Counted from the first letter of the stretch, positions 32,900 through 41,725 are shown. The stretch: DNA of 64,000 nucleotides from Burkholderia paludis (GCF_000732615.1 NZ_JPGL01000034.1:1-64000); one strand, 5' to 3'. Notes: generated by a model from the letters alone, not told the origin. Program-made: numbers and translations.

Positions 32900-33838
32900 C
32901 TAGAATGCCGTCTGATCGGCTCCCTTGAGTTCCAGCATCTGGCGCGCCTCGTCCGGCGTTGCGATCTCGAGGCCGAGTTCGTCGAGAATCCGGCGGATTT
33001 TATGAACCTGCTGCGCGTTGCTCTGCGCCATCTGGCCGCGACCGAGATAAAGGCTGTCCTCGAGGCCGACGCGCACGTTCGCACCGGCGACGGCGGCGTG
33101 CGTCAGCAAGGGCATCTGATGCCTGCCGGCAGCCAGCACCGACCACCGGTAGCTGTCTCCGAACAGCCGGTTCGCGGTATCCCGCATGAACGTGACGCAT
33201 TGCGGGTCGGGCCCGATGCCGCCGAGAATGCCGAAGATCGTCTGGATGAAGAAGGGCGGCTTGACCAGCCCGGCGTCGACGAAGTGCGCGAGGTTGTACA
33301 GGTGGCCCACGTCGTAGCACTCGAACTCGAAACGCGTACCGCAGCCCTCGCCGAGGTGCTGGAGGATGTACCGGATATCCCGGAACGTGTTTCGAAAGAT
33401 GATGTCCTCGGTGCCTTCGACATAGCCTTGCTCCCACGGATATTTCCATTCCTTGATCCTGTTCGCGGCAGGGTGAATGGAGAAATTCATCGAGCCCATG
33501 TTCAGCGACGCCATCTCGGGCCGAAAGCGCAGGGGAGGCGCAAGCCTTTCCTCGAGCGTCATCTTCGTCGAGCCGCCGGACGTGATGTTGATCACGGCAT
33601 TCGTTCGTGCCTTGATCGCGCCGAGGAACTGCCCGAATATCGCGGGGTCCGCAGTAGGGCGCCCGTCGCCGGGGTCGCGCGCATGCAGGTGAAGGATGGC
33701 GGCGCCGGCTTGCGCAGCCTCGACGGCCTGCGTGGTGATTTCCTCCGGCGTCAGCGGCAGGTACGGCGACATGGAGGGCGTGTGGATCGCCCCGGTCACC
33801 GCGCACGTGACGATGATCTTGCTCTGGTTTTTGGCCAT
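32900..33838 (-). CDS. BKACE family (DUF849) beta-keto acid cleavage enzyme
   Basis: 312 residues. The zinc motif LHLHARDPGDGRPTADP at 49-65 supplies His50 and His52, and GLEDSLYLGRGQMAQSN near 263-279 supplies the third ligand Glu; MASLNMGSMNF sits where the family has its SLNxGSxNF motif. BKACE enzymes condense a beta-keto acid with acetyl-CoA to give acetoacetate and a new CoA ester, as in 3-keto-5-aminohexanoate or dehydrocarnitine breakdown. The start at 33838 is four bases after the hydroxyacyl dehydrogenase-like gene, the same pairing seen in carnitine degradation, where a beta-hydroxy acid is oxidised first. Which beta-keto acid is used here is unknown. Confidence 0.9.
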   Translation of the reverse strand: MAKNQSKIIVTCAVTGAIHTPSMSPYLPLTPEEITTQAVEAAQAGAAILHLHARDPGDGRPTADPAIFGQFLGAIKARTNAVINITSGGSTKMTLEERLAPPLRFRPEMASLNMGSMNFSIHPAANRIKEWKYPWEQGYVEGTEDIIFRNTFRDIRYILQHLGEGCGTRFEFECYDVGHLYNLAHFVDAGLVKPPFFIQTIFGILGGIGPDPQCVTFMRDTANRLFGDSYRWSVLAAGRHQMPLLTHAAVAGANVRVGLEDSLYLGRGQMAQSNAQQVHKIRRILDELGLEIATPDEARQMLELKGADQTAF

Positions 33839-33842
33839 TTGA

Positions 33843-34757
33843 TTAGTTATCCTCGCGGCGATCTGCCGCATCCATTGCCTTCAGATGCCGAAACACCGAC
33901 GATCGGAGTTCCGCCTGCTGTTGTTCGCTCCATCGACGAAAGCCGTGACCGGTCTTCATGCCCAGGCGTCCGCTGCTCACGAGTGCGCTCAGGTACGGCG
34001 AAGGGGCCGGCAGACATTCGATTTCAGGCAGCAGGACCTGGTGGATCGCGAGCGTCAGGTCGGTGCCGACGAGGTCGGCATTTTCTAGCGGCCCCAGCAC
34101 GGGCAGGCGGCGACCGAAACTCGCCTTGACCACCGTGTCGACGGTTTCGGCGTCGCAGACGCCGTTCGCCACCAGCGCGATCGCTTCCCGCCAAAGGGCG
34201 TGCTGAAGCCGGTTGCCGATGAAACCCGGAATGTCTTTCTCGACCATCGCCGGGGTTTTTCCTGCACGCTTGAGCAGATCGAACATCCGTCGCGCAATGG
34301 CGGGATCGGTGTCGGGCGTTCGGATGACCTCCACCAGCGGCACGAGGAAGGGCGGGTTCCACCAGTGCGTGCCCATGGCCCGGTGCCCCGACCGGAGCCG
34401 CTCCGTGATGCGGGTGATCGGAATGGCCGACGTGTTGCTGGCGAGGATCGTGTCCGCCGGTACGAGGTTTTCGAGTTGCTCGAACAGCGACTGCTTCCAC
34501 GAAAGGTTTTCGGGGCCGGCTTCAAATACGATGTCGGCGTCGTCGACCGCCTCTCCGAGCTCGACGGCCGGCGCGATATTCAAGGATGCGGTGCTGTCGA
34601 GCCCGAGCTCGAGCAGGTTGTGCTCCGTGCGCGCGACGAGCGATGCAAGCGCCGCACGGTCGATGTCGAACACCTTGACCGGATGGCCCGCGAGTGCGAA
34701 AACCTGCGCGATGCCCTGACCCATCAGGCCCGCGCCGACAATGGCTATTTTTTCCAT
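33843..34757 (-). CDS. 3-hydroxyacyl-CoA dehydrogenase-family beta-hydroxyacid dehydrogenase
   Basis: 304 residues. The NAD-binding start IAIVGAGLMGQGIAQVFA is at 4-21; ILASNTSAIPITRI, GTHWWNPPFLVPLVEVI with the catalytic His, and DIPGFIGNRLQHALWREAIA follow, all typical of the 3-hydroxyacyl-CoA dehydrogenase fold. HWWNPP (in place of HFFNP) is characteristic of the subgroup that includes L-carnitine dehydrogenase and lambda-crystallin/L-gulonate dehydrogenase. It probably oxidises a free beta-hydroxy acid with NAD+, handing a beta-keto acid to the BKACE enzyme encoded four bases downstream. Carnitine itself is possible but no other carnitine genes are seen. Confidence 0.88.
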   Translation of the reverse strand: MEKIAIVGAGLMGQGIAQVFALAGHPVKVFDIDRAALASLVARTEHNLLELGLDSTASLNIAPAVELGEAVDDADIVFEAGPENLSWKQSLFEQLENLVPADTILASNTSAIPITRITERLRSGHRAMGTHWWNPPFLVPLVEVIRTPDTDPAIARRMFDLLKRAGKTPAMVEKDIPGFIGNRLQHALWREAIALVANGVCDAETVDTVVKASFGRRLPVLGPLENADLVGTDLTLAIHQVLLPEIECLPAPSPYLSALVSSGRLGMKTGHGFRRWSEQQQAELRSSVFRHLKAMDAADRREDN

Positions 34758-34766
34758 GATGTTCGG

Positions 34767-35570
34767 TCAACCTGCGGTGTAGCCGCCGTCGGCGTAAAGG
34801 GTGTGGCCCGTGTGGAAATCGGACGCTCTCGAGCAGAGGAAGAGCAGCGGGCCGGCCAGGTCCTCGGGTTCGCCGAGGCGACCCAGGGGCACGCGGGCGA
34901 GGAAGTCGGCGCGAACCCGGCGCGCCTTCTCTGTATCCTCGAACATCCACGCGGTCAGCGGCGAGCGGAAGACGGTCGGGGCGATCGCATTGACGGTGAT
35001 GCCGTATTTGCCCCATTCGCATCCCAACGCGCGCGTCAGGCCATCCGTGGCCGCCTTCGACGCGCAGTACGCGGAATATCCGGCAGGGTGTCCGAGCTTT
35101 CCTCTTGCGGACGAGACGAGCACGACCTTGCCCGGCGTTCCCTGCCGGATCACCCGCTGCCCGAACGCCCTGGACAGGAGCCAGGCGCCCGTGATGTTGC
35201 CGTGCATCACCGCGTCGAAGCGGTCGGGCGACATCTCGATGATCGGGCAGGGGTCGTTCAGCCCCGATCCGACCACAAGGATATCCAGGGCGCCGAAAGC
35301 GGTTTGCCCGGCGTCCATGATGGCGTCGCAATCGTCTTCCGTCGCCGGCCTGCGCGCGACGGTCGTCACTTCCGCGCCGAGTTCCCGGCATTCCCGGGCC
35401 ACGGCGTCGAGGGCCTTTTCGTTGCCGGCGGCGAGGACGAGCCTGGCTCCCGCCGCCGCGAGCACCTGCGCGGCAAGCTTGCCGAACGCGCCGGACGCCC
35501 CTGTTATCACTGCAACCTTGTCGCGCACCTCGAACAGCGACCCGGGCGATTTCAGCCATTCCATATTCAT
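34767..35570 (-). CDS. Classical SDR-family oxidoreductase
   Basis: 267 residues. The Rossmann motif TGASGAFG is near 23-30, the NAG-equivalent VVGSGLN near 98-104, VVLVSSARGKLG carries the catalytic Ser, and YSAYCASK holds the Tyr and Lys, so the active site is complete. GRLGEPEDLAGPLLFLCS and GHTLYADGGYT at the end are the usual C-terminal marks. It probably interconverts a hydroxyl and a keto group with NAD(P). The ATG at 35570 overlaps the TGA of the cupin gene by four bases, which settles the start against a second ATG at 35564, and the gene ends nine bases before the dehydrogenase-like gene. Confidence 0.9.
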   Translation of the reverse strand: MNMEWLKSPGSLFEVRDKVAVITGASGAFGKLAAQVLAAAGARLVLAAGNEKALDAVARECRELGAEVTTVARRPATEDDCDAIMDAGQTAFGALDILVVGSGLNDPCPIIEMSPDRFDAVMHGNITGAWLLSRAFGQRVIRQGTPGKVVLVSSARGKLGHPAGYSAYCASKAATDGLTRALGCEWGKYGITVNAIAPTVFRSPLTAWMFEDTEKARRVRADFLARVPLGRLGEPEDLAGPLLFLCSRASDFHTGHTLYADGGYTAG

Positions 35571-35914
35571 GCTGCGGTCTCCGCGTATGGCATCACGACC
35601 AGCATCGTGGCCACTTCGTTACTGTTGTTCCTGACCTCGCGTACCTCGTTCGAGGGAATTGCACAGCTATCGAGCGGGCCGAGGACGACCTCTTGCGAGC
35701 CGATGCGGATAGTCACCTCGCCGGCGAGGACGACGTAGACGCGTTCCATCGGGATGCTGTCCGGGCCGGCGCCGCCCGCCGGCAGAAAGTGCGAGAGGCC
35801 GACCCAGAACGACTCCGGTCCGCCGGGCGCGAAGCCTTGCAGGCGCAGGGAGCGCATGTCGTGATGGTTGGGCGCCTCGTAACGCCGGGCCTCGCCGTAG
35901 CGGGTGACTTTCAT
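35567..35914 (-). CDS. Small cupin-domain protein
   Basis: 115 residues, a single beta-barrel cupin. ERVYVVLAGEVTIRIG (57-72) is the first conserved motif in simplified form, with PLDSCAIPSNEVREVRN as the second. Only a few of the usual His ligands remain (the canonical HxH is replaced), so metal binding is doubtful. Such small cupins act as isomerases, dioxygenase-like enzymes or sensors of a pathway compound. It is squeezed between the cyclase (two bases) and SDR (overlap) genes and therefore belongs to the pathway. Function not assignable. Confidence 0.8.
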   Translation of the reverse strand: MKVTRYGEARRYEAPNHHDMRSLRLQGFAPGGPESFWVGLSHFLPAGGAGPDSIPMERVYVVLAGEVTIRIGSQEVVLGPLDSCAIPSNEVREVRNNSNEVATMLVVMPYAETAA

Positions 35915-35916
35915 GG

Positions 35917-36765
35917 TCAGCCCTCGCCGTTCTCGATACGGTAGGAGCCGCGCTTGTCGACGATCGCGACGAGCCGGACGATACAGCCGTCGCCTTGCGT
36001 CCAGCGCCACGGGAACGCCGCAAACGTGACGCGCTTGCCGGTCACCTTGTCGATTTCACCGCCGACGTTCTCGATGCCGCAAATGCCTGCGCTCAGGATC
36101 GCCTGGTGGCACGGCTCCCATTCGGGGAAATCCTCGATGACCTTGCGACCGGTCTCGCGCTCGTACTCCATGTTGACCTGGGGAAGCAGCCCGTTCGGCC
36201 AGCCGGGACCATGCGGCCCGATGGCGGTGCCGAGCGGATGATCGAGCGCCTGCGTATCCGTGCCGATCATCTTGACCTTCTTCTTGGCGAACCACTCGCC
36301 GGCATCCTTGTAGAAGCCGGGCGAATACGCGTAGTACATGCGGCTGTCGCTGTAATGCTTGTGCCAGCCGGTGTTGACGATGACGATGTCGCCTTCGCGG
36401 ATTTCCGGGCTGGCCTTCTCGAGATCCTCCGCGGTGATGACTTCCCACTTGCCTTTCGGGATCGACACGACGACGCCCGTGCCGAAGAAGTACGGAAGCG
36501 GCACCTCGTCCATGAACGGCGTGCCTTCGACCACGTGCGCGGGCGCATCGATGTGCGTTCCCGAGTGCATCACGGTGGTGATGCGTTGCGTGAGCACGCC
36601 GGACTTGGCCATGTTGTGGAGGCGTTCGATCTTGACGTCTTCGAAGTAAGGCCAGCAGGGCTGACCGAGACCCCACGGGTGGCTGAGGTCGTAGAACTCC
36701 AGCCCCATGTCGTTATTTAAGTTCTCCTGATAGTTGATGCCTCGGACTGTTACGGTCATTTGCAT
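35917..36765 (-). CDS. Cyclase-family metal-dependent hydrolase, second copy
   Basis: 282 residues. HSGTHIDAPAHV near 67-78 is the intact metal motif, and the protein begins LEFYDLSHPWGLGQPCWPYF, as in many cyclase-family hydrolases of catabolic operons. GDIVIVNTGWHKHY and MIGTDTQALDHPLG are family strands. It is only distantly like the cyclase at 23566-24372, so the two are not a recent duplication. Two ATGs lie six bases apart; GGAG lies eight bases before the second (36759), which may be the true start, though either leaves the domain whole. It is the first gene of the long - strand train and divergent from the IclR gene, so its promoter is the one under IclR control. Confidence 0.88.
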   Translation of the reverse strand: MQMTVTVRGINYQENLNNDMGLEFYDLSHPWGLGQPCWPYFEDVKIERLHNMAKSGVLTQRITTVMHSGTHIDAPAHVVEGTPFMDEVPLPYFFGTGVVVSIPKGKWEVITAEDLEKASPEIREGDIVIVNTGWHKHYSDSRMYYAYSPGFYKDAGEWFAKKKVKMIGTDTQALDHPLGTAIGPHGPGWPNGLLPQVNMEYERETGRKVIEDFPEWEPCHQAILSAGICGIENVGGEIDKVTGKRVTFAAFPWRWTQGDGCIVRLVAIVDKRGSYRIENGEG

Positions 36766-36796
36766 TGCTCCGGTTTCTGGATGTCGTTTGGTGTAT

Positions 36797-36825
36797 GTAC
36801 CGCAATTCAGTACAGAAGTACCGCA
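36797..36825. promoter_or_regulatory. Direct repeats GTACCGCA, probable IclR site
   Basis: GTACCGCA occurs at 36797-36804 and again at 36818-36825, exactly 21 bases apart (two helical turns), with a further GTAC at 36810-36813. They lie just upstream of the cyclase start, in the gap shared with the divergent IclR gene. Confidence 0.45.
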
Positions 36826-36981
36826 TGTCGGTGAAATGAATACTAGTCCGACAGGCGCTCGAAACCATTGGGGGGAACCCGAATCGCGCGGCCCGATGTG
36901 GCGATATTCAAGTGGCTAAAACAGATCGCATGTCGCCACTCTGGCAAACTACCGACCTCTATTCATGGAACGGAATGCAAA

Positions 36982-37794
36982 ATGGTTAGGTCAAGATCCG
37001 ACGAAATCGAGCACCTCGAGGCTGGAGAGGCGCCGGCGGAAAGACCTGCGGTCCAGGTGATCGCGAGAGCGGCCGCGGTGCTTCGGGCGCTCAAGGAGCA
37101 TCCGGACGGCCTGTCGCTCGGTGAACTCGCAAAGCTGCTCGGCCTGCCGAGGTCCACGGTGCAACGGATCGTCGACGCGCTTCATGCGGAGAACCTGGTC
37201 ATTGCTGCGTCACAGGCCCGGGGCGTGCGTCTCGGGCCGGCGCTGCTGCCTCTGGCGGCCGCCGCGAAATTCGCGATCGTCGACATCGCGCGCCCGACCC
37301 TCCAGCAGATTTCGCGCGAGTGCGGGGAGACCGTCGATCTGTCGTTGCTCGATGCGGACAAGGTGGTCTTTGTGGACCAGGTCCGCGGCATCCACCGGTT
37401 GCGCGCCGAATCCGACATAGGCGTGTCGTTTCCGCTGCACTCGAGCGCGCCCGGAAAGGCGATGCTGGCCGCGATGGATGAGGATGAACGCGACCGTCTC
37501 AAGGCCGCATTGCGGCTTGGCAGGCTGACGAGCCGGACGATCGTGTCCTGGGAGGCGCTCGAGGATTCACTGGCCGAAATTCGCCGTACGGGCCTGAGTA
37601 GCGATCTCGAGGAGAATGCCGACGGCGTTTGCGCGATCGCGGCGTCGCTTCGCCTGCCCACCGGCGAGCTGGCGGCGATCTCGATTCCGGTGCCGACCCA
37701 GCGCTTCGCGGATCTTCGGGAACAACTCGAGGCGCTGTTGCTGGAGCAGTGCGAGAAATTGCAGCAACGGTTGCGCGGGAGCCGGTTCGGTTAG
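36982..37794 (+). CDS. IclR-family transcriptional regulator
   Basis: 270 residues. The winged helix-turn-helix lies at about 24-85 (VQVIARAAAVLRALKEHPDG, then LSLGELAKLLGLPRSTVQRI), and the effector domain at about 95-265 with the family motifs GETVDLSLLDADKVVFVDQV, FPLHSSAPGKAMLA and DGVCAIAASL. IclR proteins bind small carbon compounds and repress or activate catabolic operons. I took the ATG at 36982 (MVRSRSDEIE); an upstream GTG/TTG start would add residues with no match. It is divergent from the long - strand catabolic train and probably its main regulator. Confidence 0.9.
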   Translation: MVRSRSDEIEHLEAGEAPAERPAVQVIARAAAVLRALKEHPDGLSLGELAKLLGLPRSTVQRIVDALHAENLVIAASQARGVRLGPALLPLAAAAKFAIVDIARPTLQQISRECGETVDLSLLDADKVVFVDQVRGIHRLRAESDIGVSFPLHSSAPGKAMLAAMDEDERDRLKAALRLGRLTSRTIVSWEALEDSLAEIRRTGLSSDLEENADGVCAIAASLRLPTGELAAISIPVPTQRFADLREQLEALLLEQCEKLQQRLRGSRFG

Positions 37795-38211
37795 GACGTG
37801 ACGAAACGGGTCGCCGTCGTCGATGCGGACGTCACGGATGGCTCGAGCAGAAGAACCACGAGCGCGACGCGCGACGGTCGAGCAAGCGGCTGAAGGAATC
37901 GGGCACCCGCTGCAGCCGGATCGCCCCGTCGCGCTGCCAATCGCCAATCGTCAGGCGACCGCGACGATGGCCTGCCGATGTTCACGCGCGGCGAATCCCT
38001 TTCGAACGTGCTCGGGCAACCGTCCGGCCTCGGGCCTCACACGCTGAAGCGGTGGCCCGGCAGCCATGCGGTCGCAGGTCCCGACCGTTCACGCGGCGGT
38101 GCCGGGCGTCCCGGAATGGCCGGTCCGAGCCGGCCATGGATTATCCGCGGCCGCCTGGCCCGCGACACCCACGGCCGTCCTGCCCGTTTCCCGCCGCGGC
38201 ACATCGCGCTT
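37795..38211. other. Gap between convergent IclR and MFS genes
   Basis: 417 bases of GC-rich DNA without a gene. It contains the hairpin at 38116-38137; otherwise I see nothing. Confidence 0.5.
38116..38137. terminator. Hairpin between convergent genes
   Basis: ATGGCCGG (38116-38123) and CCGGCCAT (38130-38137) pair perfectly around a 6-base loop. It sits 75 bases past the MFS stop. No T-run. Confidence 0.4.
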
Positions 38212-39363
38212 TCACTGCGACTCGGCTTGCACGCGAAGACGGTAGTGTGCGATCGAGACGGCGGCGATGGCGATGCAGCCCAGGATGAAGGCCGCCGTAA
38301 AGACGCGTTGCGTGTTGGCCGCGACGATATCCATGAACGAGGACAGGAACTGGCCGAGAAAGATCGACATCGACAGATAGGCCAGATGCCGTCCTCTTTG
38401 CGCGACGGGGCTTTGTTCGACGGTCATGTGATTGACCAGCGGCACGGAGAAGCCGAATCCGCAACCCATCGCGATCCCGCCGAATACGGCTGCCGCGATC
38501 GAGTGGGACAACGCGAACGTGGCGTGCGCCGCGATGTAGCAGGCGAATGCCAGAACGAGGGTTTGACGTTCGCCGATGGACGACGCCACGCGCGGCATCT
38601 GCGAGGCCGCGACGACGGCGACCAGCGATATGAAGGACAGGAAATAGCCCGTCTGCGATTCGCTCAGGCTCAGCGACCCGAGCAAGAGCGGCAGCGCGAT
38701 GATCCCCGTGAAGAACAGGACCATCGAGGCGCTGGCCGAGAAGAAGACGAGCTTCAGGCTTGCCGAAATCGGGGCCGGCTCGGCCTGCGTTTCGGAGCCG
38801 TCCTGCCCGATCACGTTGGGAACGAATGCCCACATCATCGCGAGCAGCACCCAGGCGACCAGGTAGAGCAGGAACGGGAATTGCCAGCCGTAAGCGGCAA
38901 GCACGCCGCCGATCGAGAGGAAAATGACGCCCCCCAGTTCGATCGACATGCCTTGCCTCGCGATCATGGCCAGGCGCTCCTGGCCCTCATAGAGGGCCGA
39001 AATCATCCCGGTGCCGGCGGACATGACGAGGGCGGTTGCGCCGCCGAGCAGCAGCCGGTCCGCGAGCACCACGTACTCGCCCCGCAGGAAGATGCCGGCG
39101 ACACCGAGCAATCCGTACAGGAAAAGCCCGATGCACAGCGCGCGGTAGAGCCCGGTGCGCTCGATGAACCGGCCGACGATGGGGCCGAAGAGCACGACGC
39201 CCAGCGACGGCGTCGTGACGAGCCAGCTTGCCGACGACGGCAAGCCCAGCGCGGTTGCGATGGAGGGCAGGCCGGGCACGATGACGCAGCCGACCATGAT
39301 CGTGAGACAGGCGACGCTCAACAAGGTGAAGGCGGCGGCTTTCGATGTGGAACGCGAGTTCAT
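38212..39363 (-). CDS. MFS transporter (DHA1-like)
   Basis: 383 residues with twelve predicted membrane segments. FTLLSVACLTIMVGCVIVPG at 12-31 is helix 1, FIERTGLYRALCIGLFLYG has a motif A-like loop, and the C-terminal half has SMSIFLGQFLSSFMDIVA. The family exports drugs or imports small organic acids with a proton; the sequence does not decide which. It is divergent from an IclR regulator (134-base gap), so its substrate is probably that regulator's effector or a related compound. Confidence 0.88.
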   Translation of the reverse strand: MNSRSTSKAAAFTLLSVACLTIMVGCVIVPGLPSIATALGLPSSASWLVTTPSLGVVLFGPIVGRFIERTGLYRALCIGLFLYGLLGVAGIFLRGEYVVLADRLLLGGATALVMSAGTGMISALYEGQERLAMIARQGMSIELGGVIFLSIGGVLAAYGWQFPFLLYLVAWVLLAMMWAFVPNVIGQDGSETQAEPAPISASLKLVFFSASASMVLFFTGIIALPLLLGSLSLSESQTGYFLSFISLVAVVAASQMPRVASSIGERQTLVLAFACYIAAHATFALSHSIAAAVFGGIAMGCGFGFSVPLVNHMTVEQSPVAQRGRHLAYLSMSIFLGQFLSSFMDIVAANTQRVFTAAFILGCIAIAAVSIAHYRLRVQAESQ

Positions 39364-39404
39364 GTTTGCTTCCGATTCCGTGTTGTACTATAGTGTCCGC
39401 TCAG

Positions 39405-39433
39405 TGGAACACCAATATCCTCTGTATGGAACA
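39405..39433. promoter_or_regulatory. Direct repeats TGGAACA between MFS and IclR genes
   Basis: TGGAACA at 39405-39411 and 39427-39433, 22 bases apart, in the divergent gap. The helical spacing suggests a regulator site, most simply for the adjacent IclR protein. Confidence 0.4.
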
Positions 39434-39497
39434 AGGGTAGGGTGTGCTTGCCGATTGGTCAAGCGTTCTTTCCGTATAAACCCTAAGGATGTGAAGC

Positions 39498-40295
39498 GTG
39501 GACGAGATACAGGAACCGGAAGCCGACGGTGCGTCGGGCAAGCAGGTCATCGCGCGGGCGGTGGCGGTGCTGCGTGCTTTGGAAGGGCAATCGGCCGGGC
39601 TGAGCCTTTCGCAGATCGCGCGGGCCGCGGCGCTGCCGCGCACGACCGTGCACCGTCTTGTCAATGCGCTGGAGGCGCAAGGTTTCGTGGCGACCGGCTC
39701 GGCCGGGATCCGCCTGGGGCCGGCGTTGATCCGGCTCGCGGCATCGGCGCACATGGACGTGGTGGCCGTGGCCAAGCCCTTTGCGGATGCGTTGAGCCGG
39801 CGCACGCGCGAGACCGTCGATATCTGCGTGATACGCGGCGCGCATGCGATCTCGGTCGACCAATACCTTTCCGACCAGGAGCTTCGCGTCGGTTCGAGCA
39901 TCGGCACCGCTTTCCCGCTTCATTGCACCGCCCACGGAAAGGTCTTGCTGTCGTTGCTGAAGGACGACGAAGTCGCGTCGCTTCTCGAGCATCCGCTTCA
40001 ACGGCGCACGCCGGCTACCGTCGTCGAGCAAGAGACGCTGCTCCGGAGCCTGGCGGAGATCCGCGATCTCGGATACGCCGTTGATCGGGAGGAGCACGCG
40101 TCGGGGGTGTGCGGGTTGGGGGTGGCGATCGAAACGGCTTCGCCGCAGAGCTACGCGATGGCGCTCGCCGTGCCCGCGCTGCGATTCGAGGCGCGATTCG
40201 AGGATTTGCTCGCGGCACTTCGACAGACCAAGTCGGAAATTGAATCGGCGCTGGGCGCTACCCGTGCGGCGAAGGCGGTCGTCGCGCCGTCTTGA
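39498..40295 (+). CDS. IclR-family transcriptional regulator
   Basis: 265 residues. The helix-turn-helix domain is at about 12-75 (KQVIARAVAVLRALEGQSAG, then LSLSQIARAAALPRTTVHRL) and the effector domain follows with RRTRETVDICVIRGAHAISV, FPLHCTAHGKVLL and EEHASGVCGLGVAI, matching the first IclR protein in layout but not closely in sequence. The start is a GTG at 39498 with AAGGA about eight bases upstream. It is divergent from the MFS gene and likely controls it. Confidence 0.9.
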   Translation: MDEIQEPEADGASGKQVIARAVAVLRALEGQSAGLSLSQIARAAALPRTTVHRLVNALEAQGFVATGSAGIRLGPALIRLAASAHMDVVAVAKPFADALSRRTRETVDICVIRGAHAISVDQYLSDQELRVGSSIGTAFPLHCTAHGKVLLSLLKDDEVASLLEHPLQRRTPATVVEQETLLRSLAEIRDLGYAVDREEHASGVCGLGVAIETASPQSYAMALAVPALRFEARFEDLLAALRQTKSEIESALGATRAAKAVVAPS

Positions 40296-40684
40296 TCTGC
40301 CACGCCGGAATCGTGGAGGCCGGTTGGCTTCCGTCGATACGGCGGGTGGATCTTCATGATTCGCATTCCTGAGTTTAAAGGCGCGACAGGTTGTCGGGCG
40401 ACCTGGCAGATCCGGCTGGTGCAGACATCCGGAGCGGGCAACCGGCGGTGGTCGACCGGTTTCGCGTGCAGGTGTTCGCGATCGGTCCGGCGTTCCGCCA
40501 TCGGTTCCGCGGGATCGGCGCGGCGGCCGCGTTCTGAAGGTGTCGTTCGTGCGCAGCCGGTCGGCCGGAACGGCCCGGTGGGTGAAGGTCAGCGTTCCGT
40601 TTCGACGGCGCGGCGCCGACAGCCGCCGCGCCGGTTGCCCATGTGACGCCGCCGTCGCGGGGCGTCACGTTGCGCACGGTCGCG
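40296..40684. other. Gap between convergent IclR and amidohydrolase genes
   Basis: 389 bases with no gene I can support. The only structure is the hairpin at 40643-40668. Confidence 0.5.
40643..40668 (-). terminator. Hairpin after the amidohydrolase gene
   Basis: GTGACGCC (40643-40650) and GGCGTCAC (40661-40668) form a perfect 8-base stem around a 10-base loop, 16 bases past the stop on the - strand. No U-tract follows. Confidence 0.4.
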
Positions 40685-41635
40685 TTATCGCGCGAGTGCG
40701 GCGAGACGCGGGAACAGCGGCAGTGCGTTCGCACGATTGATCGCGGCGTGCCGATCGGCATCCAGCGCGGCGTACCCGTCCTGCGAATGGGTGAACGACG
40801 TGCTGACGGACGGCGGCGCGTACGGGAAGTCGCTGCCGTACAGCACGCGCTCGGGTTGCGCGAACGCGACGAGGCTCGGCAGTGCCGACGGCGACGACAG
40901 TGCGGTATCGAAGTAGAACCTGCGCAGCAGGTCGAGCAGCCCGTCGCGATCCGGAACGTCGTTGCGCACGCCTGGTGCAAGTTCGGCGAAGCGGTACGCG
41001 GTGTACGGCAGGAAACCGCCGGCATGCGACAGGATGATGCGCACGTTCGGGTAGCGCGCGATCACGCCGTTGAGCACGAGTTGCAGGGCCGTGCGGGTCG
41101 TGTCGAACGGATAGTCGAGCAGCGGGCCGGGCATGCCGGTCAGCACGTCGATCGCGGGCTTCGCCGGGTGGATGAACACCACCGCATGACGGCGGTCGAG
41201 CGCGGCCCACACCGGGTCGAACGCCGCATCGCCGAGATATTTGCCGCCGTAGTTGCTGAGCAGCACGACGCCGTCGGCCTCCAGCGTGTCGAACGCGAAG
41301 TCGATTTCGGCGAGCGTGCCGTCGACGTCCGGCAGCGGCAGCGTGGCGAAGTTGCCGAAGCGCGACGGCCATTTCGCGACGAGGCCGGCCACGTATTCGT
41401 TGACCTGACGCGCCATGTCGAGCTTGGCCTGGCCGGCCCAGCCCTGTACGCCGGGCGCCGTCAGCGACAGCACGCCGGTCTGGATCTCCAGCGAATCCAT
41501 GAAGGCCAGTGCGCTTTCCGGGCTCCAGGCGGGGCTGCTCCAGCCCGACGGATCGCCGCCGTGGGCGGGCAGTGCGTCGGCCCAGAACGGCGGGACGACA
41601 TGCTGGTGAACATCGATGCGGGTGCGGTTGGACAT
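40685..41635 (-). CDS. Amidohydrolase 2 / ACMSD-family metal-dependent enzyme
   Basis: 316 residues. IDVHQHVVPPFW at 7-18 holds the HxH pair (His10, His12), VFIHPAKP near 151-158 a further His, ILSHAGGFLPY near 205-215 another, and VLYGSDFPYAPP near 269-280 the final Asp. This set is that of the ACMSD/gamma-resorcylate/6-methylsalicylate decarboxylase group, which mostly removes CO2 from aromatic or related acids, though some hydrolyse lactones. I placed the start at the ATG at 41635, because the sequence begins with the conserved strand there. The divergent LysR gene and the dyad between them suggest induction by the substrate. Confidence 0.87.
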   Translation of the reverse strand: MSNRTRIDVHQHVVPPFWADALPAHGGDPSGWSSPAWSPESALAFMDSLEIQTGVLSLTAPGVQGWAGQAKLDMARQVNEYVAGLVAKWPSRFGNFATLPLPDVDGTLAEIDFAFDTLEADGVVLLSNYGGKYLGDAAFDPVWAALDRRHAVVFIHPAKPAIDVLTGMPGPLLDYPFDTTRTALQLVLNGVIARYPNVRIILSHAGGFLPYTAYRFAELAPGVRNDVPDRDGLLDLLRRFYFDTALSSPSALPSLVAFAQPERVLYGSDFPYAPPSVSTSFTHSQDGYAALDADRHAAINRANALPLFPRLAALAR

Positions 41636-41725
41636 GATTCGGCTCCTGTGAAAGTACGCTGCGTCGCAACGCCTGACCGTCAGAATGCGCGCCGTTGATT
41701 TTTCTATCCAATATATTAAAGTTAA

